64,000 nt of DNA, taken from Kitasatospora terrestris. GTDB lineage: Bacteria; Actinomycetota; Actinomycetes; Streptomycetales; Streptomycetaceae. Under the pieces are notes generated by a model. It saw nothing but the letters and a program-made list of their open reading frames with translations. It was not told the origin of the DNA and did not search any database. The stretch spans positions 4,712,001 to 4,776,000 of the forward strand of contig NZ_BAABIS010000001.1 of the NCBI RefSeq assembly GCF_039542905.1. The letters are read 5' to 3'. Made by a program: the position numbers and the translations under genes. This document shows, in pieces, positions 1-8,714 of the stretch. The stretch's first letter is position 1, and the number at the start of each line of letters is the position of its first letter.

Positions 1-1206
1 ACCGCCGGCCTGACCACGCTGCTGATGGGCGTCATCGGCAACGTCCCGATCGGCCTGGCCGCCGGACTCGGCGTCAACACCATCGTGGCGCTCCAGCTCG
101 CGCCCCGGATGACCTGGCCGGACGCGATGGGCATGGTCGTCCTGGCCGGCTTCGCGATCATGCTGCTGGTCGCCACCGGACTGCGCGAGCGCGTCATGAA
201 CGCGGTGCCGCTCGGCCTGCGCAAGGCCATCGCCATCGGCATCGGCCTGTTCATCACCCTGGTCGGCCTGGTCGACGCCGGCTTCGTCAGCCGCATCCCG
301 GACGCCGCCCACACCACCGTGCCGCTGCAGCTCGGCACCGGCGGACACCTGCTCGGCTGGCCGGTGCTGGTCTTCGTGCTCGGCCTGGTGCTCACCCTGG
401 TGCTGCTGATCCGCAAGGTCCCGGGCGCCATCCTGATCTCGATCGCCGCGATGACCGTCGTCGCCGTCGTCATCCAGCAGGTCGTCCACCTCGACGCCTC
501 CGCCTGGGGCCTGACCGTCCCGGCCTGGCCCGGCAACCCGGTCGCCGCCCCGGACTTCGGCCTGGTCGGCCAGGTCAGCCTGTTCGGCGGCTTCGGCAAG
601 GTCGGCGTCCTCACCGGCGTCCTCTTCGTCTTCACCGTGCTGATGTCCTGCTTCTTCGACGCGATGGGCACCATCCTCGGCGTCGCCGACGAGGCGCACC
701 TGCTCGACGAGAAGGGCGACCTGCCCGGCATCAACAAGATCCTGATGGTGGACGGCATCGCCACCGCGGCCGGCGGCGCGACCTCGGCCTCCGCCAACAC
801 CTGCTTCGTCGAGTCCACCGCCGGTGTCGGTGAGGGCGCCCGCACCGGCTTCGCCTCCCTGGTCACCGGCGCGCTCTTCCTGGTGGCGCTCTTCCTCACC
901 CCGCTCGCCACCATGGTCCCGGCCCAGGCCGCCACCCCGGCCCTGGTCACCGTCGGCTTCCTGATCCTGGCGAACTCCGTCACGGAGATCGACTGGGCGG
1001 ACTACACCATCGCGATCCCGGCCTTCCTGACCATCGTGATGATGCCGTTCACCTACTCCATCACCAACGGCCTGGGCATCGGCTTCATCGCCTTCTGCAT
1101 CCTGCGGGTCGCCGCCGGCCGCGGCCGCGAGGTCCCGGTCGCGATGTACGCCGTCGCCGGCGTCTTCCTCTTCTACTACCTGATGCCGGCCCTCGGCCTG
1201 CTCTGA
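1..1206 (+). CDS. NCS2 / AzgA-like purine permease (5' truncated by window edge)
   Basis: The open frame runs from base 1 without a start, so the N-terminus lies outside the window; 401 residues are visible. It is a very hydrophobic polytopic membrane protein. The stretch around ANVPIGLAAGLGVNT resembles the substrate-site loop of the NCS2 family, and GATSASANTCFVESTAGVGEGARTG-type residues match the conserved TM8-10 region of AzgA-like adenine/guanine/hypoxanthine permeases (split here: GATSASANT, then FVESTAGV). The predicted role is proton-coupled purine uptake across the plasma membrane. It is followed after 13 nt by a stem-loop. Family assignment is solid; substrate is inferred. Confidence 0.85.
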   Translation, partial: TAGLTTLLMGVIGNVPIGLAAGLGVNTIVALQLAPRMTWPDAMGMVVLAGFAIMLLVATGLRERVMNAVPLGLRKAIAIGIGLFITLVGLVDAGFVSRIPDAAHTTVPLQLGTGGHLLGWPVLVFVLGLVLTLVLLIRKVPGAILISIAAMTVVAVVIQQVVHLDASAWGLTVPAWPGNPVAAPDFGLVGQVSLFGGFGKVGVLTGVLFVFTVLMSCFFDAMGTILGVADEAHLLDEKGDLPGINKILMVDGIATAAGGATSASANTCFVESTAGVGEGARTGFASLVTGALFLVALFLTPLATMVPAQAATPALVTVGFLILANSVTEIDWADYTIAIPAFLTIVMMPFTYSITNGLGIGFIAFCILRVAAGRGREVPVAMYAVAGVFLFYYLMPALGLL

Positions 1207-1219
1207 CGGCCCCCGCACC

Positions 1220-1250
1220 ACGGCCCTTCCCGCGCTGCGGGGAGGGCCGT
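1220..1250 (+). terminator. Stem-loop terminator after the purine permease
   Basis: A 14-nt arm at 1220-1233 pairs with 1237-1250 around a 3-nt loop, with one G-T type wobble. It is G+C-rich without a clear U tract, as is usual for streptomycete terminators, and lies 13 nt after the permease stop. Confidence 0.7.
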
Positions 1251-1391
1251 TCGGCGTTCCCGCGGCGGGCCGGCCCAGCGCCCCCGGTCCCACGCCGACG
1301 AGGAGGCCTGAGCCCGAGCGGTCGCCCCGGCGGTGGCGCACCTGCTGGTCGCGGACGGCCGCGCGGTCGCCTGACGCGGTGGGCGGCGGGG

Positions 1392-1874
1392 TCAGCCGCG
1401 GCCGGCGCCCGGGGGCCAGATCCGGTCGACGGGGAGGCCGGCGGCGCGGGCGGCGGCGACCATGTCGGCGGTGCCGCCCGGGCCGGCGCCCGGCAGGCCG
1501 TCCCAGACGGCGACCAGACGGTCGGCGCGGCGGAGCAGTTCGGCGTTGGCGGCGACGTACGCGGCGGGACCGGGGGCGGGTTCGGGCAGGACGAGCACGT
1601 CGGCGGCACGGTCGCAGAGCCGGTCGAACTCGGGGGCGTAGTCCTCGGGCACGGCGGTCGCGCGGTACGCGGGGGAGGGCAGCACCACTTCCAGCCGGCC
1701 GCCGAGAGTGAGGACCGCGTCGGCGAACAGCGCATCCGCGCCCGGCGCCAGGCAGGACACCCCGGTGAGCCCGTCGGCGCGGTGCCCGGCGAGCAGTTCG
1801 AGCAGGGCGTCCCGGACCAGCCGGACGGTCTCCCCGCGCAGGTCGAGGTGGCCGGTGACGGCGACCACGGTCAT
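1392..1874 (-). CDS. SLOG/LOG-like Rossmann-fold hypothetical protein
   Basis: A 160-residue protein read from ATG at 1874. It opens with a beta strand and a VTGHLDL motif, followed by CLAPGADALFADAV and later DRLVAVWDG. The GxxGAD-type glycines and the terminal 'risk of a missing entity' strand order resemble the SLOG/DprA-LOG superfamily of nucleotide-binding proteins. The function is unknown: members range from cytokinin-producing phosphoribohydrolases to nucleotide sensors in conflict systems. No LOG PGGxGTxxE motif is visible, so phosphoribohydrolase activity is not supported. The gene is divergent from the FHA gene at 2051 and stands alone. Confidence 0.6.
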   Translation of the reverse strand: MTVVAVTGHLDLRGETVRLVRDALLELLAGHRADGLTGVSCLAPGADALFADAVLTLGGRLEVVLPSPAYRATAVPEDYAPEFDRLCDRAADVLVLPEPAPGPAAYVAANAELLRRADRLVAVWDGLPGAGPGGTADMVAAARAAGLPVDRIWPPGAGRG

Positions 1875-2050
1875 GCTGCCTCCTGCTCCCGCCGGCCGGG
1901 CGCGGCCCGGAGCGGCCCGGCGCGGACCCGGCGCCGGTGCCGGGCCGGACCCCCGGGATCTGCCCGCCGGGAGGGGAGTTCAGTCCCGGCGGGGTCGGCT
2001 CGCGGCGTTCTTCTGGACAGGGCTGACCTGGGGCGCGGACAATCCCTGTC

Positions 2051-2596
2051 ATGGCGTCAATCGAGTTCCGCACCCAGCTGGCCCGACCCTCCGAGGCCGA
2101 GCGGGACCGCGCCCTGGACGCGCTGCGCGAAGGCGTCGGCAGCGGGCGGCTCTCCCACGACACCTTCGTCCGCCGGATGGAACTCGTCCTCGCCGCCCGC
2201 AGCCGGGCCGAGCTCGCCGACGTGGTCGGCGACCTGGACACCTACGGCCCGTTCTCGCGGCTGCTGCTGCGGACGGTGGCCAAGGTGTCGGCGCTCAACG
2301 TGCGGCTGCGGCACACCTGGGAGGCCGAGCAGGCACCCGGCCTCCGGCTGCCCGGCCCGGCTGTGACGGTGCTGCGGATCGGCCGGATGACCGGCTCCGA
2401 CCTGCGGCTCGGCGACGCGACCGTCTCCCGGCTGCACGCGGAGCTGCGGCGCGAGTTCGGCGACTGGGTGCTGTACGACCTCGGTTCCAGCAACGGCACC
2501 TTCGTGAACGAGCGCCGGGTCGCCGGCGCGGTCGTGGTCCGGGCCGGTGACCGGGTGCGGTTCGGCCGCCTGGCGTTCCAGCTGACCACGGACTGA
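2051..2596 (+). CDS. DUF1707 and FHA domain protein
   Basis: A 181-residue cytosolic protein. Residues 8-62 form an actinobacterial DUF1707 (SHOCT-like) domain with the typical RPSEAERDRALDALREG start. Residues about 105-178 form a forkhead-associated domain with the phosphothreonine-binding signature: Gly-Arg at 111-112, SRLH at 126-129 and SSNGT at 146-150. FHA domains bind phosphothreonine, so a role in Ser/Thr-kinase signalling is likely; the kinase partner is not nearby. The ATG at 2051 is directly followed by conserved DUF1707 sequence, so the start is reasonable. No obvious membrane segment is present. Confidence 0.85.
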   Translation: MASIEFRTQLARPSEAERDRALDALREGVGSGRLSHDTFVRRMELVLAARSRAELADVVGDLDTYGPFSRLLLRTVAKVSALNVRLRHTWEAEQAPGLRLPGPAVTVLRIGRMTGSDLRLGDATVSRLHAELRREFGDWVLYDLGSSNGTFVNERRVAGAVVVRAGDRVRFGRLAFQLTTD

Positions 2597-2635
2597 CCGT
2601 CCGGCGCCCCGGCGGCCCGGGTGATCGTTAATCGG

Positions 2636-2671
2636 TTTTCTTTAGCCTGGGTAATGACGTAGGCTAAGGAC
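2636..2671 (+). promoter_or_regulatory. Probable MarR operator/promoter of the marR-MFS pair
   Basis: A perfect inverted repeat, TTAGCCT (2642-2648) and AGGCTAA (2661-2667) with a 12-nt spacer, ends 4 nt before the MarR ATG at 2672. A plausible -10 (TAGGCT, 2660-2665) sits in the right arm with a TTTTCT -35-like hexamer 18 nt upstream. That would make the transcript leaderless. The AAGGA before ATG is too close to act as a normal ribosome-binding site. Autoregulation by the adjacent MarR protein is inferred from geometry. Confidence 0.6.
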
Positions 2672-3106
2672 ATGCCCGAGATGTCCGAGGACGACCTGGC
2701 GGCGATCAGCCAGCTGAGGTCGTCCGCGATGCGCCTGGCCCGCCGGTTGAGACACCAGCGGGTCGAGGAGTCGCTGAGCCCCACCGAGATCGGGGTGCTC
2801 GGCACGCTCGCCCGGTGCGGCAAGGCCACACCCGGCGAGCTCGCCCGCAAGGAACACGTCCAGCCGCCGTCGATGACGAGGATCATCGCGATGCTGGAGG
2901 AGAAGGGGCTGGTGCGGCGCGAGCCGCACCCCGAGGACCGCCGGCAGGTGGTCGTCAGCAGCACCGAGCAGGCCGAGGAGATCCTCAACGAGAGCCGACG
3001 GCGCCGCAACGCCTGGCTGGCGGAGCTGGCGCAGGGCCTCACCGACGAGGAGTGGGCCCAGCTCAAGGAGGCGGCGCCGGTGCTGTACAAGCTCGCGCAC
3101 CTGTAG
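2672..3106 (+). CDS. MarR family transcriptional regulator
   Basis: A 144-residue winged-helix DNA-binding protein. The winged helix includes LSPTEIGVLGTLARCGKATPGEL, then recognition helix residues HVQPPSMTRIIAMLEEKGLV and the wing with RREPHPEDRRQVVV, where the D-x-R motif (ED-R) is the MarR family hallmark. It is dimeric in known relatives and typically releases DNA on binding small phenolic or drug ligands. The MFS gene starts 116 nt downstream on the same strand, the usual regulator-efflux arrangement. The inverted repeat at 2642-2667 is the likely operator. Confidence 0.92.
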   Translation: MPEMSEDDLAAISQLRSSAMRLARRLRHQRVEESLSPTEIGVLGTLARCGKATPGELARKEHVQPPSMTRIIAMLEEKGLVRREPHPEDRRQVVVSSTEQAEEILNESRRRRNAWLAELAQGLTDEEWAQLKEAAPVLYKLAHL

Positions 3107-3222
3107 GCACGGACATCGCACCGGCACGGAAGAAGGAGCACCGCATCACCGCAGGACCGACAGCGAACGAACGTGGCGCGACGGCCGGACAACGGGCCGC
3201 CGCGCGCCGAGGGGAGACCACC

Positions 3223-4659
3223 GTGACACCGGCCGCAACGATTGCCGCCGCCATCCGCACCGACGACTCCGCCACCGAACCCGCAGTGGACCCCTCCGCT
3301 GCCGCCGAGGACCGCGCACCCGCACCCGTGGGCCTGCCCGGCGCCGGCGACGACGACCCCGACGAACGCACCGCGGCGGTCCCCGCCGCTCCGACGGGTG
3401 GAAGGTTCACCCGCCCCGGAGGGATGTTCTCCTCCCTCCGGATCCGCAACTACCGCTACTACTTCGCCGGCCAGGTGGTCTCCAACACCGGCACCTGGAT
3501 GCAGCGCATCGCCCAGGACTGGCTGGTGCTGAGCCTGACCGGCAGCCCCTTCGCGGTCGGTGTGACCACCGCGATGCAGTTCCTCCCGATGCTGCTGCTC
3601 GGCCTGTGGGGCGGCGTGCTCGCCGACCGGCTGCCCAAGCGGCGCCTGCTGGTCGCCACCCAGGGCGCGATGGGCCTGCTCGCGGCCGGGCTGGCCGTGC
3701 TGACCGTCACCGGCGTGGTCACCGCCGGCTACGTGTACGTGTTCGCGCTGCTGCTGGGCCTGGTCACGGTGGTCGACAACCCGACGCGGCAGGCGTTCGT
3801 CAGCGAGATGGTGCCGCCGAAGGACCTGTCCAACGCGGTCAGCCTGAACGCCGCCAACTTCCAGACGGCGCGGCTGATCGGACCGGCGGTCGCCGGTCTG
3901 CTGATCGCCGCGGTCGGCAGCGGCTGGGCGTTCGCCGTGAACGCGCTGTCGTTCGCGGCGGTGATCGGCGGCCTGCTGGCGATGCGGGAGGGCGAACTGC
4001 GCCCGACCGAGCCGGTGGCCCGCGCCGGGGGCCAGCTCCGCGAGGGCCTGCGCTACGTGAAGGAGCGCCCGGAACTGCTCTGGCCGATGGTGCTGGCCGG
4101 GTTCATCGGGACGTTCGGCTTCAACTTCCCGACCCTGCTCTCCGGGTTCGCGTACGACACCTTCCACGTCGGCGCCGGCGAGTACGGGCTGCTCAACACC
4201 GCGATGGCGGTGGGGTCGCTGGCCGGGGCGCTGCTCGCCGCGCGGCGCGGGGCGCCGCGACTGCGGCGGCTGGTGGCCGCGGCGCTGGCGTTCGGCGCGC
4301 TGGAGGTGCTGGCCGCCTTCGCGCCCGGGTACTGGACGTTCGCGGTGCTGCTCACGCTGATCGGCGTGTTCGGGCTGACCTTCAACACCTCGGTCAACGC
4401 GGCGCTGCAGCTGGGGACCGACCCGGCGATGCGGGGCCGGGTGATGGGCCTGCTGGTGCTGGTCTTCACCGGCGGGACGCCGATCGGCGCGCCGGTGGTC
4501 GGCTGGGTGACGGACGTGTACGGGCCCCGGTTCGGCCTGCTGGCGTGCGGCCTGGTGTCGGCGCTGGCGGCGGGTGCGGTCGGCGTGGTGCTGGCCCGCG
4601 CGGCGGGGCTGAAGCTGCGGGTCGACCTGCACGCGGGCCGGGTCTTCGCGCTGCGGTGA
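3223..4659 (+). CDS. MFS transporter (drug/secretion-effector type)
   Basis: A 478-residue protein starting at GTG 3223, chosen because GAGGGGAG lies just upstream; a longer in-frame extension has no good start. Residues 1-70 are hydrophilic and Ala/Asp/Pro-rich. The rest is a 12-helix major facilitator beginning SSLRIRNYRYYFAGQVVSNTG, with the A-motif-like GGVLADRLPKRRLL between the second and third helices and NPTRQAFVSEMV later, typical of the MFS_3 / enterobactin-exporter-like subfamily. Predicted role: efflux of a hydrophobic compound, controlled by the upstream MarR regulator. Confidence 0.88.
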   Translation: MTPAATIAAAIRTDDSATEPAVDPSAAAEDRAPAPVGLPGAGDDDPDERTAAVPAAPTGGRFTRPGGMFSSLRIRNYRYYFAGQVVSNTGTWMQRIAQDWLVLSLTGSPFAVGVTTAMQFLPMLLLGLWGGVLADRLPKRRLLVATQGAMGLLAAGLAVLTVTGVVTAGYVYVFALLLGLVTVVDNPTRQAFVSEMVPPKDLSNAVSLNAANFQTARLIGPAVAGLLIAAVGSGWAFAVNALSFAAVIGGLLAMREGELRPTEPVARAGGQLREGLRYVKERPELLWPMVLAGFIGTFGFNFPTLLSGFAYDTFHVGAGEYGLLNTAMAVGSLAGALLAARRGAPRLRRLVAAALAFGALEVLAAFAPGYWTFAVLLTLIGVFGLTFNTSVNAALQLGTDPAMRGRVMGLLVLVFTGGTPIGAPVVGWVTDVYGPRFGLLACGLVSALAAGAVGVVLARAAGLKLRVDLHAGRVFALR

Positions 4660-4725
4660 GCCGACGGCAGGTCGGTGGTCGCTCGGGCAGCTCCCCGCGC
4701 CCCGGTCGGGGCTCGGGGAGCGGGC

Positions 4726-5235
4726 TCAGAGCGGGAGTTCCAGGACCTGGCAGGGCCAGGGGCCCGCTGGTCTGTCCTCGGTGAAGGAGATCGTGCGGGT
4801 GAAGCCGAGGCGTTCGTACTGGGCGACCAGGGCGCCGTCGTCACCGGCGTAGCAGTCGACGCGCAGCAGACGGCGGCCGCGCTCCCGGGCCCGGTCGAGG
4901 GCGTCGGCGACCAGGACGGCGCCGAGACCGCGGTGCCCGCGGTCGGTGACCAGCCAGCGGACGTAGAGCTCCGGCCCGTCCGCGGGCGGGATGCCGTCGG
5001 GGGCGTCCGTGGTGAGGACGCAGGCGCCGACGGTGCGGCCGTGCTCGTCCTCGGCGATGCGCAGCAGGTGGTCGCGGGCGTACCCGCGGATCCGTTCGGC
5101 GGCCCCCGGCCGAGTGCTCCAGGGCTGCTCGCCCCACTGGCCGGTGCGGCCCCGGGCGGCGAGCCAGCGGACGGCGGCGTCGAGCAGGGCGAGGACGTCG
5201 TCGGCGCTGTCGGGGCCACCCGTGCGGATCTTCAT
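4726..5235 (-). CDS. GNAT family N-acetyltransferase
   Basis: A 169-residue protein starting at the ATG ending at 5235 (MKIRTGGPDSADDVLALLD). It has the GNAT core: a beta4 strand LYVRWLVTDRGHRGLGAVLV carrying the acetyl-CoA pyrophosphate loop (R-G-H-R-G-L-G), then the conserved ERGRRLLRVDCYAGDDGALVAQYERLGF, typical of single-domain acetyltransferases. The substrate cannot be inferred. It is convergent with the MFS gene and divergent from the RNA phosphodiesterase. A longer reading on the same strand is spurious because it overlaps that gene. Confidence 0.88.
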   Translation of the reverse strand: MKIRTGGPDSADDVLALLDAAVRWLAARGRTGQWGEQPWSTRPGAAERIRGYARDHLLRIAEDEHGRTVGACVLTTDAPDGIPPADGPELYVRWLVTDRGHRGLGAVLVADALDRARERGRRLLRVDCYAGDDGALVAQYERLGFTRTISFTEDRPAGPWPCQVLELPL

Positions 5236-5316
5236 GCGGTCAGTTCTACCCGGGCCGGTCCCCCACGGGCCAGGTCGACCCGGGCCGGTCCCCCGCGGGC
5301 CGGGCAGGATGGGGCC

Positions 5317-5907
5317 ATGAGGCTGTTCGTGGCGGTCAACCCGCCGGTCGAGGCGTTGCAGGAGCTCTCCGACGCGGCGGCGCCGCTGCACGGGCTGTCC
5401 GGAGCGGACCGGCTGCGCTGGAGCGAGCCGGACGGCTGGCACCTGACGCTGGCGTTCCTGGGCGAGGTGCCGGCCGCGGACGTCGAGGCGATGGCCGACC
5501 GGCTGGAGCGGGTGGCGTCCGAGCACGGGGCGCACCGGTTGCGGCTGGCGGGCGCGGGCTGCTTCGGCGACCGGGTGCTGTGGGTCGGCGTGGACGGCGA
5601 GACGTGGGCGCTGCGACGGCTCGCGGAGGGGGTGCGGGAGGCGGTGGAGGAGGCCGGGGCCGAGTCGGACCGGCACGGCTTCCATCCGCACCTGACGCTC
5701 GCCCGGGCGGGCTCCTCGCACGGCACGCGTCGCGCGGTGCGCCGCCTGGCCGCGGGGGAGCTGCGGCTGATGGCGGCGGCGCTGGAGGGCTGGCAGGGCC
5801 GAGAGTGGGAGGCGGGCGCGCTGCACCTGATGCGCAGCGAGTTCGGCTACGGCCCGGCCCGGTACACCTCGCTCAGGTCCTGGCCGCTGGCCAGGTGGGA
5901 GGCGTGA
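5317..5907 (+). CDS. thpR: RNA 2',3'-cyclic phosphodiesterase
   Basis: A 196-residue member of the 2H phosphoesterase superfamily (ThpR/LigT). Both catalytic HxT motifs are visible: HLTLAFLGE near residue 46 and HPHLTLAR near residue 126. The family hydrolyses 2',3'-cyclic phosphate termini on RNA, and some members ligate tRNA halves in vitro. The ATG at 5317 is preceded by a weak purine stretch; the N-terminus MRLFVAVNPP matches the family start. Two near-identical 25-nt G+C-rich units sit immediately upstream (about 5250-5303). Confidence 0.93.
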   Translation: MRLFVAVNPPVEALQELSDAAAPLHGLSGADRLRWSEPDGWHLTLAFLGEVPAADVEAMADRLERVASEHGAHRLRLAGAGCFGDRVLWVGVDGETWALRRLAEGVREAVEEAGAESDRHGFHPHLTLARAGSSHGTRRAVRRLAAGELRLMAAALEGWQGREWEAGALHLMRSEFGYGPARYTSLRSWPLARWEA

Positions 5908-5925
5908 CGGGCCGGGCCGCGGGCC

Positions 5926-7695
5926 TCAGCCGAGTTCGGGGGCGGCGCGCAGTTCGACCGTGCCCGGGGCCGCGTCGCCCAGTTCCAGGACGGTGATCTC
6001 GTTGCGGCCCGCGCGGAGCAGCGGCTGCGGGCAGTACAGGGTGGTCTGCGGGCCGATCGCGTCGTACCGGCCGAGCAGGAAACCGTTGACCCACAGGTAG
6101 CCGTGCCCGCCGCCGGGGACGGCGAGGAAGGTGTCGCCGGTCGCGGTCAGGTCGAGGACGCCGCGGGCCAGGGTCTCGGACGCGGGCGCGCCGTCGGTCC
6201 ACTCCGCGGCGGGCAGCGGCTCCAGCCGGCAGGCCTCGGCGCGCCAGCCGTGCAGGTACTGGCGCTCGTGCCGGACGCCGCCGGTGATGCCCTTGGTCTC
6301 GCCGACCTGCGGCCCGTAGTTGACCCGGCCGAGTGACTCGACCAGCAGCCGGACCTCGGTGCCGCCGGGGGCGGTGACCGGCGGGGCGGGGACGCCGCGC
6401 TCCAGTGCGGCGGTGCGCTTGCCGTCCAGCCAGAGGGTGGCGCGGTCGCGCAGCCCCTCGACGGCCAGCGGCTGCTCGGAGCTGAGCGCGGGGACCCGCG
6501 CGGTGTAGCGGACCAGGCCGTGCTCCAGCCCGAGCTCCTCGAAGGTGGGCGGCACCGGGGAGTCCACCGCCGGCTCGAACGGCAGCGCCGCGAACTCGGT
6601 CAGCTCGATCGAGGTGGCGTCCAGCACCGGCGCCGGCGCGGGGAGTTTGGCCGCCCGGTCGTCGAAGTAGCGCGCCTCGTCCGGGTGCTCGGCGGCGAAG
6701 TCGGCGATCACCTGCCGGAACGGCTCGAACTTGCCCGCGGGCAGGCCGCGTTCGTCGAGCGGGGCGTCGTAGTCGTACGAGGTGGTCACCGGCTGGTACG
6801 GCGAGCGCGTCCAGTCGGTGGAGTTGAACGGCTCGTCCGCGTGGTTGGCGCCGGCGGTGGTGCCGAAGTTGGTGCCGCCGTGCGCCATGTAGATGTTGAA
6901 CGAGCCGCCGGCGGCCAGGATCCGGCGCAGCGTGTCGGCGGCGTCGGCGGCGTCCCGGCCGTGGTGCGGCTTGCCCCAGTGGTCGAACCAGCCGTTCCAG
7001 TACTCCATGCAGAACAGCGGGTCCTCCGGCCGGTGCCGGCGCAGCAGCGCGAACGCCTCCTCCGGGTTGGAGCCGAAGTTCACCGTGGCGAGCACCCCGG
7101 GCACCGCGCCGGCGGCCAGCATGTGGTCCTCCGGCCCGTCCGAGGTGAACAGCGGGACGGTGACGCCGCGCTCGCGCAGCCCCCGGGCCAGGTGCGCCAG
7201 GTACGCGGCGTCGCTGCCGAACGAGCCGTACTCGTTCTCCACCTGCACCATCAGCACGTTGCCGCCCGGCCGTCCGTGCTGGCGCTCCACGACCTGCGGC
7301 AGCAGCACGTCGAAGAAGGCGTCCACGGCGGCCAGGTACGCCGGATCCGAGGTGCGGGCGCGCCGGCCCGCGCGGGCGGTCAGCCAGCCGGGCAGCCCGC
7401 CGTTGTCCCACTCCGCGCAGATGTACGGGCCGGGCCGGACGATCGCCCACAGGCCCTGCCGGGCGGCCTCGTCCAGGAAGGCGCCCAGCTCCTCGATCCG
7501 CTCGAAGCGGCCCTCGGCCGGCTCGTGCAGGTTCCACGGCACGTACGTCTCGACCGTGTTCAGGCCCATCGCGCGCAGCGCCGCCAGCCGCTGCGGCCAC
7601 TGCTCGGGGCGGGTGCGGAAGTAGTGCATGGCCCCGGACAGGATCCGCAAGCCCCGCCCGTCGAGTCGGAAACCGGTGGAGTCGTAGGTGAGCAT
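5926..7695 (-). CDS. Glycoside hydrolase family 35 beta-galactosidase
   Basis: A 589-residue GH35 enzyme. It opens with FRLDGRGLRILSGAMHYFR, the GH35 N-terminal signature. The acid/base Glu155 lies in VENEYGSFG and the nucleophile Glu231 in CMEYWNGWFDHWG. A C-terminal beta-sandwich follows. No signal peptide is visible from the chosen start (ATG ending 7695), suggesting a cytosolic enzyme acting on imported galactosides. AGGAGG is only 1 nt from this ATG, so the exact start is uncertain, but upstream residues do not look like GH35. It is divergent from the AraC regulator at 7794, which probably controls it. Confidence 0.9.
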   Translation of the reverse strand: MLTYDSTGFRLDGRGLRILSGAMHYFRTRPEQWPQRLAALRAMGLNTVETYVPWNLHEPAEGRFERIEELGAFLDEAARQGLWAIVRPGPYICAEWDNGGLPGWLTARAGRRARTSDPAYLAAVDAFFDVLLPQVVERQHGRPGGNVLMVQVENEYGSFGSDAAYLAHLARGLRERGVTVPLFTSDGPEDHMLAAGAVPGVLATVNFGSNPEEAFALLRRHRPEDPLFCMEYWNGWFDHWGKPHHGRDAADAADTLRRILAAGGSFNIYMAHGGTNFGTTAGANHADEPFNSTDWTRSPYQPVTTSYDYDAPLDERGLPAGKFEPFRQVIADFAAEHPDEARYFDDRAAKLPAPAPVLDATSIELTEFAALPFEPAVDSPVPPTFEELGLEHGLVRYTARVPALSSEQPLAVEGLRDRATLWLDGKRTAALERGVPAPPVTAPGGTEVRLLVESLGRVNYGPQVGETKGITGGVRHERQYLHGWRAEACRLEPLPAAEWTDGAPASETLARGVLDLTATGDTFLAVPGGGHGYLWVNGFLLGRYDAIGPQTTLYCPQPLLRAGRNEITVLELGDAAPGTVELRAAPELG

Positions 7696-7793
7696 GCCTC
7701 CTAGCCTGCGGGAAGGTGCAGGCCGGAGCCATGGACAAAGCCCTGCGGCGTGTTGGATTGTCGTGGGGCGCCGAACCTCGGGAAGGACGTGAC

Positions 7794-8705
7794 GTGGAGC
7801 GTTGGTGGCATTACCTGACACCGGGCCCGCTCCAGCTGGGCACCGGGCTGGCGTGCCTCGGCGTGGGCCTGCAGCGCGGCCGGCTGCCCACCGTCGGCCC
7901 GCGCACCCTCGACCACTGGGTGGCCGTGGTGGTCAGCACCGGCCGCGGCTGGTACGCCACCCCGGACGGCGTCCGGCAGCCGGTCACCGCGCCCGCCGCG
8001 ATCTGGCTGCGGCCCGGCGTGCCGCACCACTACGCGCCGGACGCGGGGGGCTGGTCCGAGGGGTTCGTGGACTTCACCGGCACCGCCACCGCCGCGTACG
8101 CCGAGCTCGGCCTGCTGCCGGAGGCCGAGGTGGTGCCGCTGACCGCCGCCGAGCCCGCCCAGCGGGTGATCGCCAAGGTCGCCGCCGCCTGCCGCCGCGG
8201 CGGCCCGCTGACCGGCGTGGAGGCCGCCGCCGGGGTGCACGAGCTGCTGGTCGAGCTGCGCCGCCACCGGGCCGACCTCGACCCGGAGGGCGCACCGGTG
8301 CTGGAGGTGCTGCGCCGGGACGCCTTCCTGCCGATCCCGGTCACCGAGCACGCCCGCCGGGCCGGGATGACCGTGGCCGAGCTGCGCCGGGCCGTGCAGG
8401 CGGTCGGCGCGGTCGGGCCCAAGGAGTACCTGCTGACCGTCCGCCTCACCGAGGCCAAGCAGCTGCTCGCCGCCAGCGAGCTGCCGGTCGCCTCGGTCGC
8501 CCGCCGGGTCGGCTACGAGGACGCCGCGTACTTCACCCGGATCTTCACCCGCCGGGTCGGCGTCGCGCCCTCGGTCTTCCGGGCCCAGCAGTACCGGGGC
8601 GACGGCCAGCTGCGCCCGGTCGGCCGGGACGAGCTCGCCGAGGAGCTCACCGAGCTGTACGGCCCGGAACGGGCCAGTGCCGAGGCCCGCCGGGCGACCG
8701 ACTAA
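7794..8705 (+). CDS. AraC family transcriptional regulator
   Basis: A 303-residue protein from GTG 7794, preferred because GGAAGG lies 7 nt upstream. The N-terminal half is a cupin-type sensor (TGRGWYATPDGVRQPVTAPAAIWLRPGVPHHY). The C-terminal ~100 residues carry two helix-turn-helix motifs (HARRAGMTVAELRRAVQAVG, then ASVARRVGYEDAAYFTRIFTRRVGVAPSVFR), the AraC/XylS signature. The sugar-sensing N-terminus and the divergent GH35 gene 98 nt away suggest it activates galactoside utilisation. An ATG at 7731 would add 21 residues. Confidence 0.9.
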   Translation: MERWWHYLTPGPLQLGTGLACLGVGLQRGRLPTVGPRTLDHWVAVVVSTGRGWYATPDGVRQPVTAPAAIWLRPGVPHHYAPDAGGWSEGFVDFTGTATAAYAELGLLPEAEVVPLTAAEPAQRVIAKVAAACRRGGPLTGVEAAAGVHELLVELRRHRADLDPEGAPVLEVLRRDAFLPIPVTEHARRAGMTVAELRRAVQAVGAVGPKEYLLTVRLTEAKQLLAASELPVASVARRVGYEDAAYFTRIFTRRVGVAPSVFRAQQYRGDGQLRPVGRDELAEELTELYGPERASAEARRATD

Positions 8706-8714
8706 CCTCGGAGC

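Noticed and set aside
2242..4632. A 796-residue minus-strand open frame across the FHA, marR and MFS genes
   Set aside because: It is a high-G+C shadow: His/Gln/Arg-rich composition, no domain, no ribosome-binding site, and it covers three clear genes.
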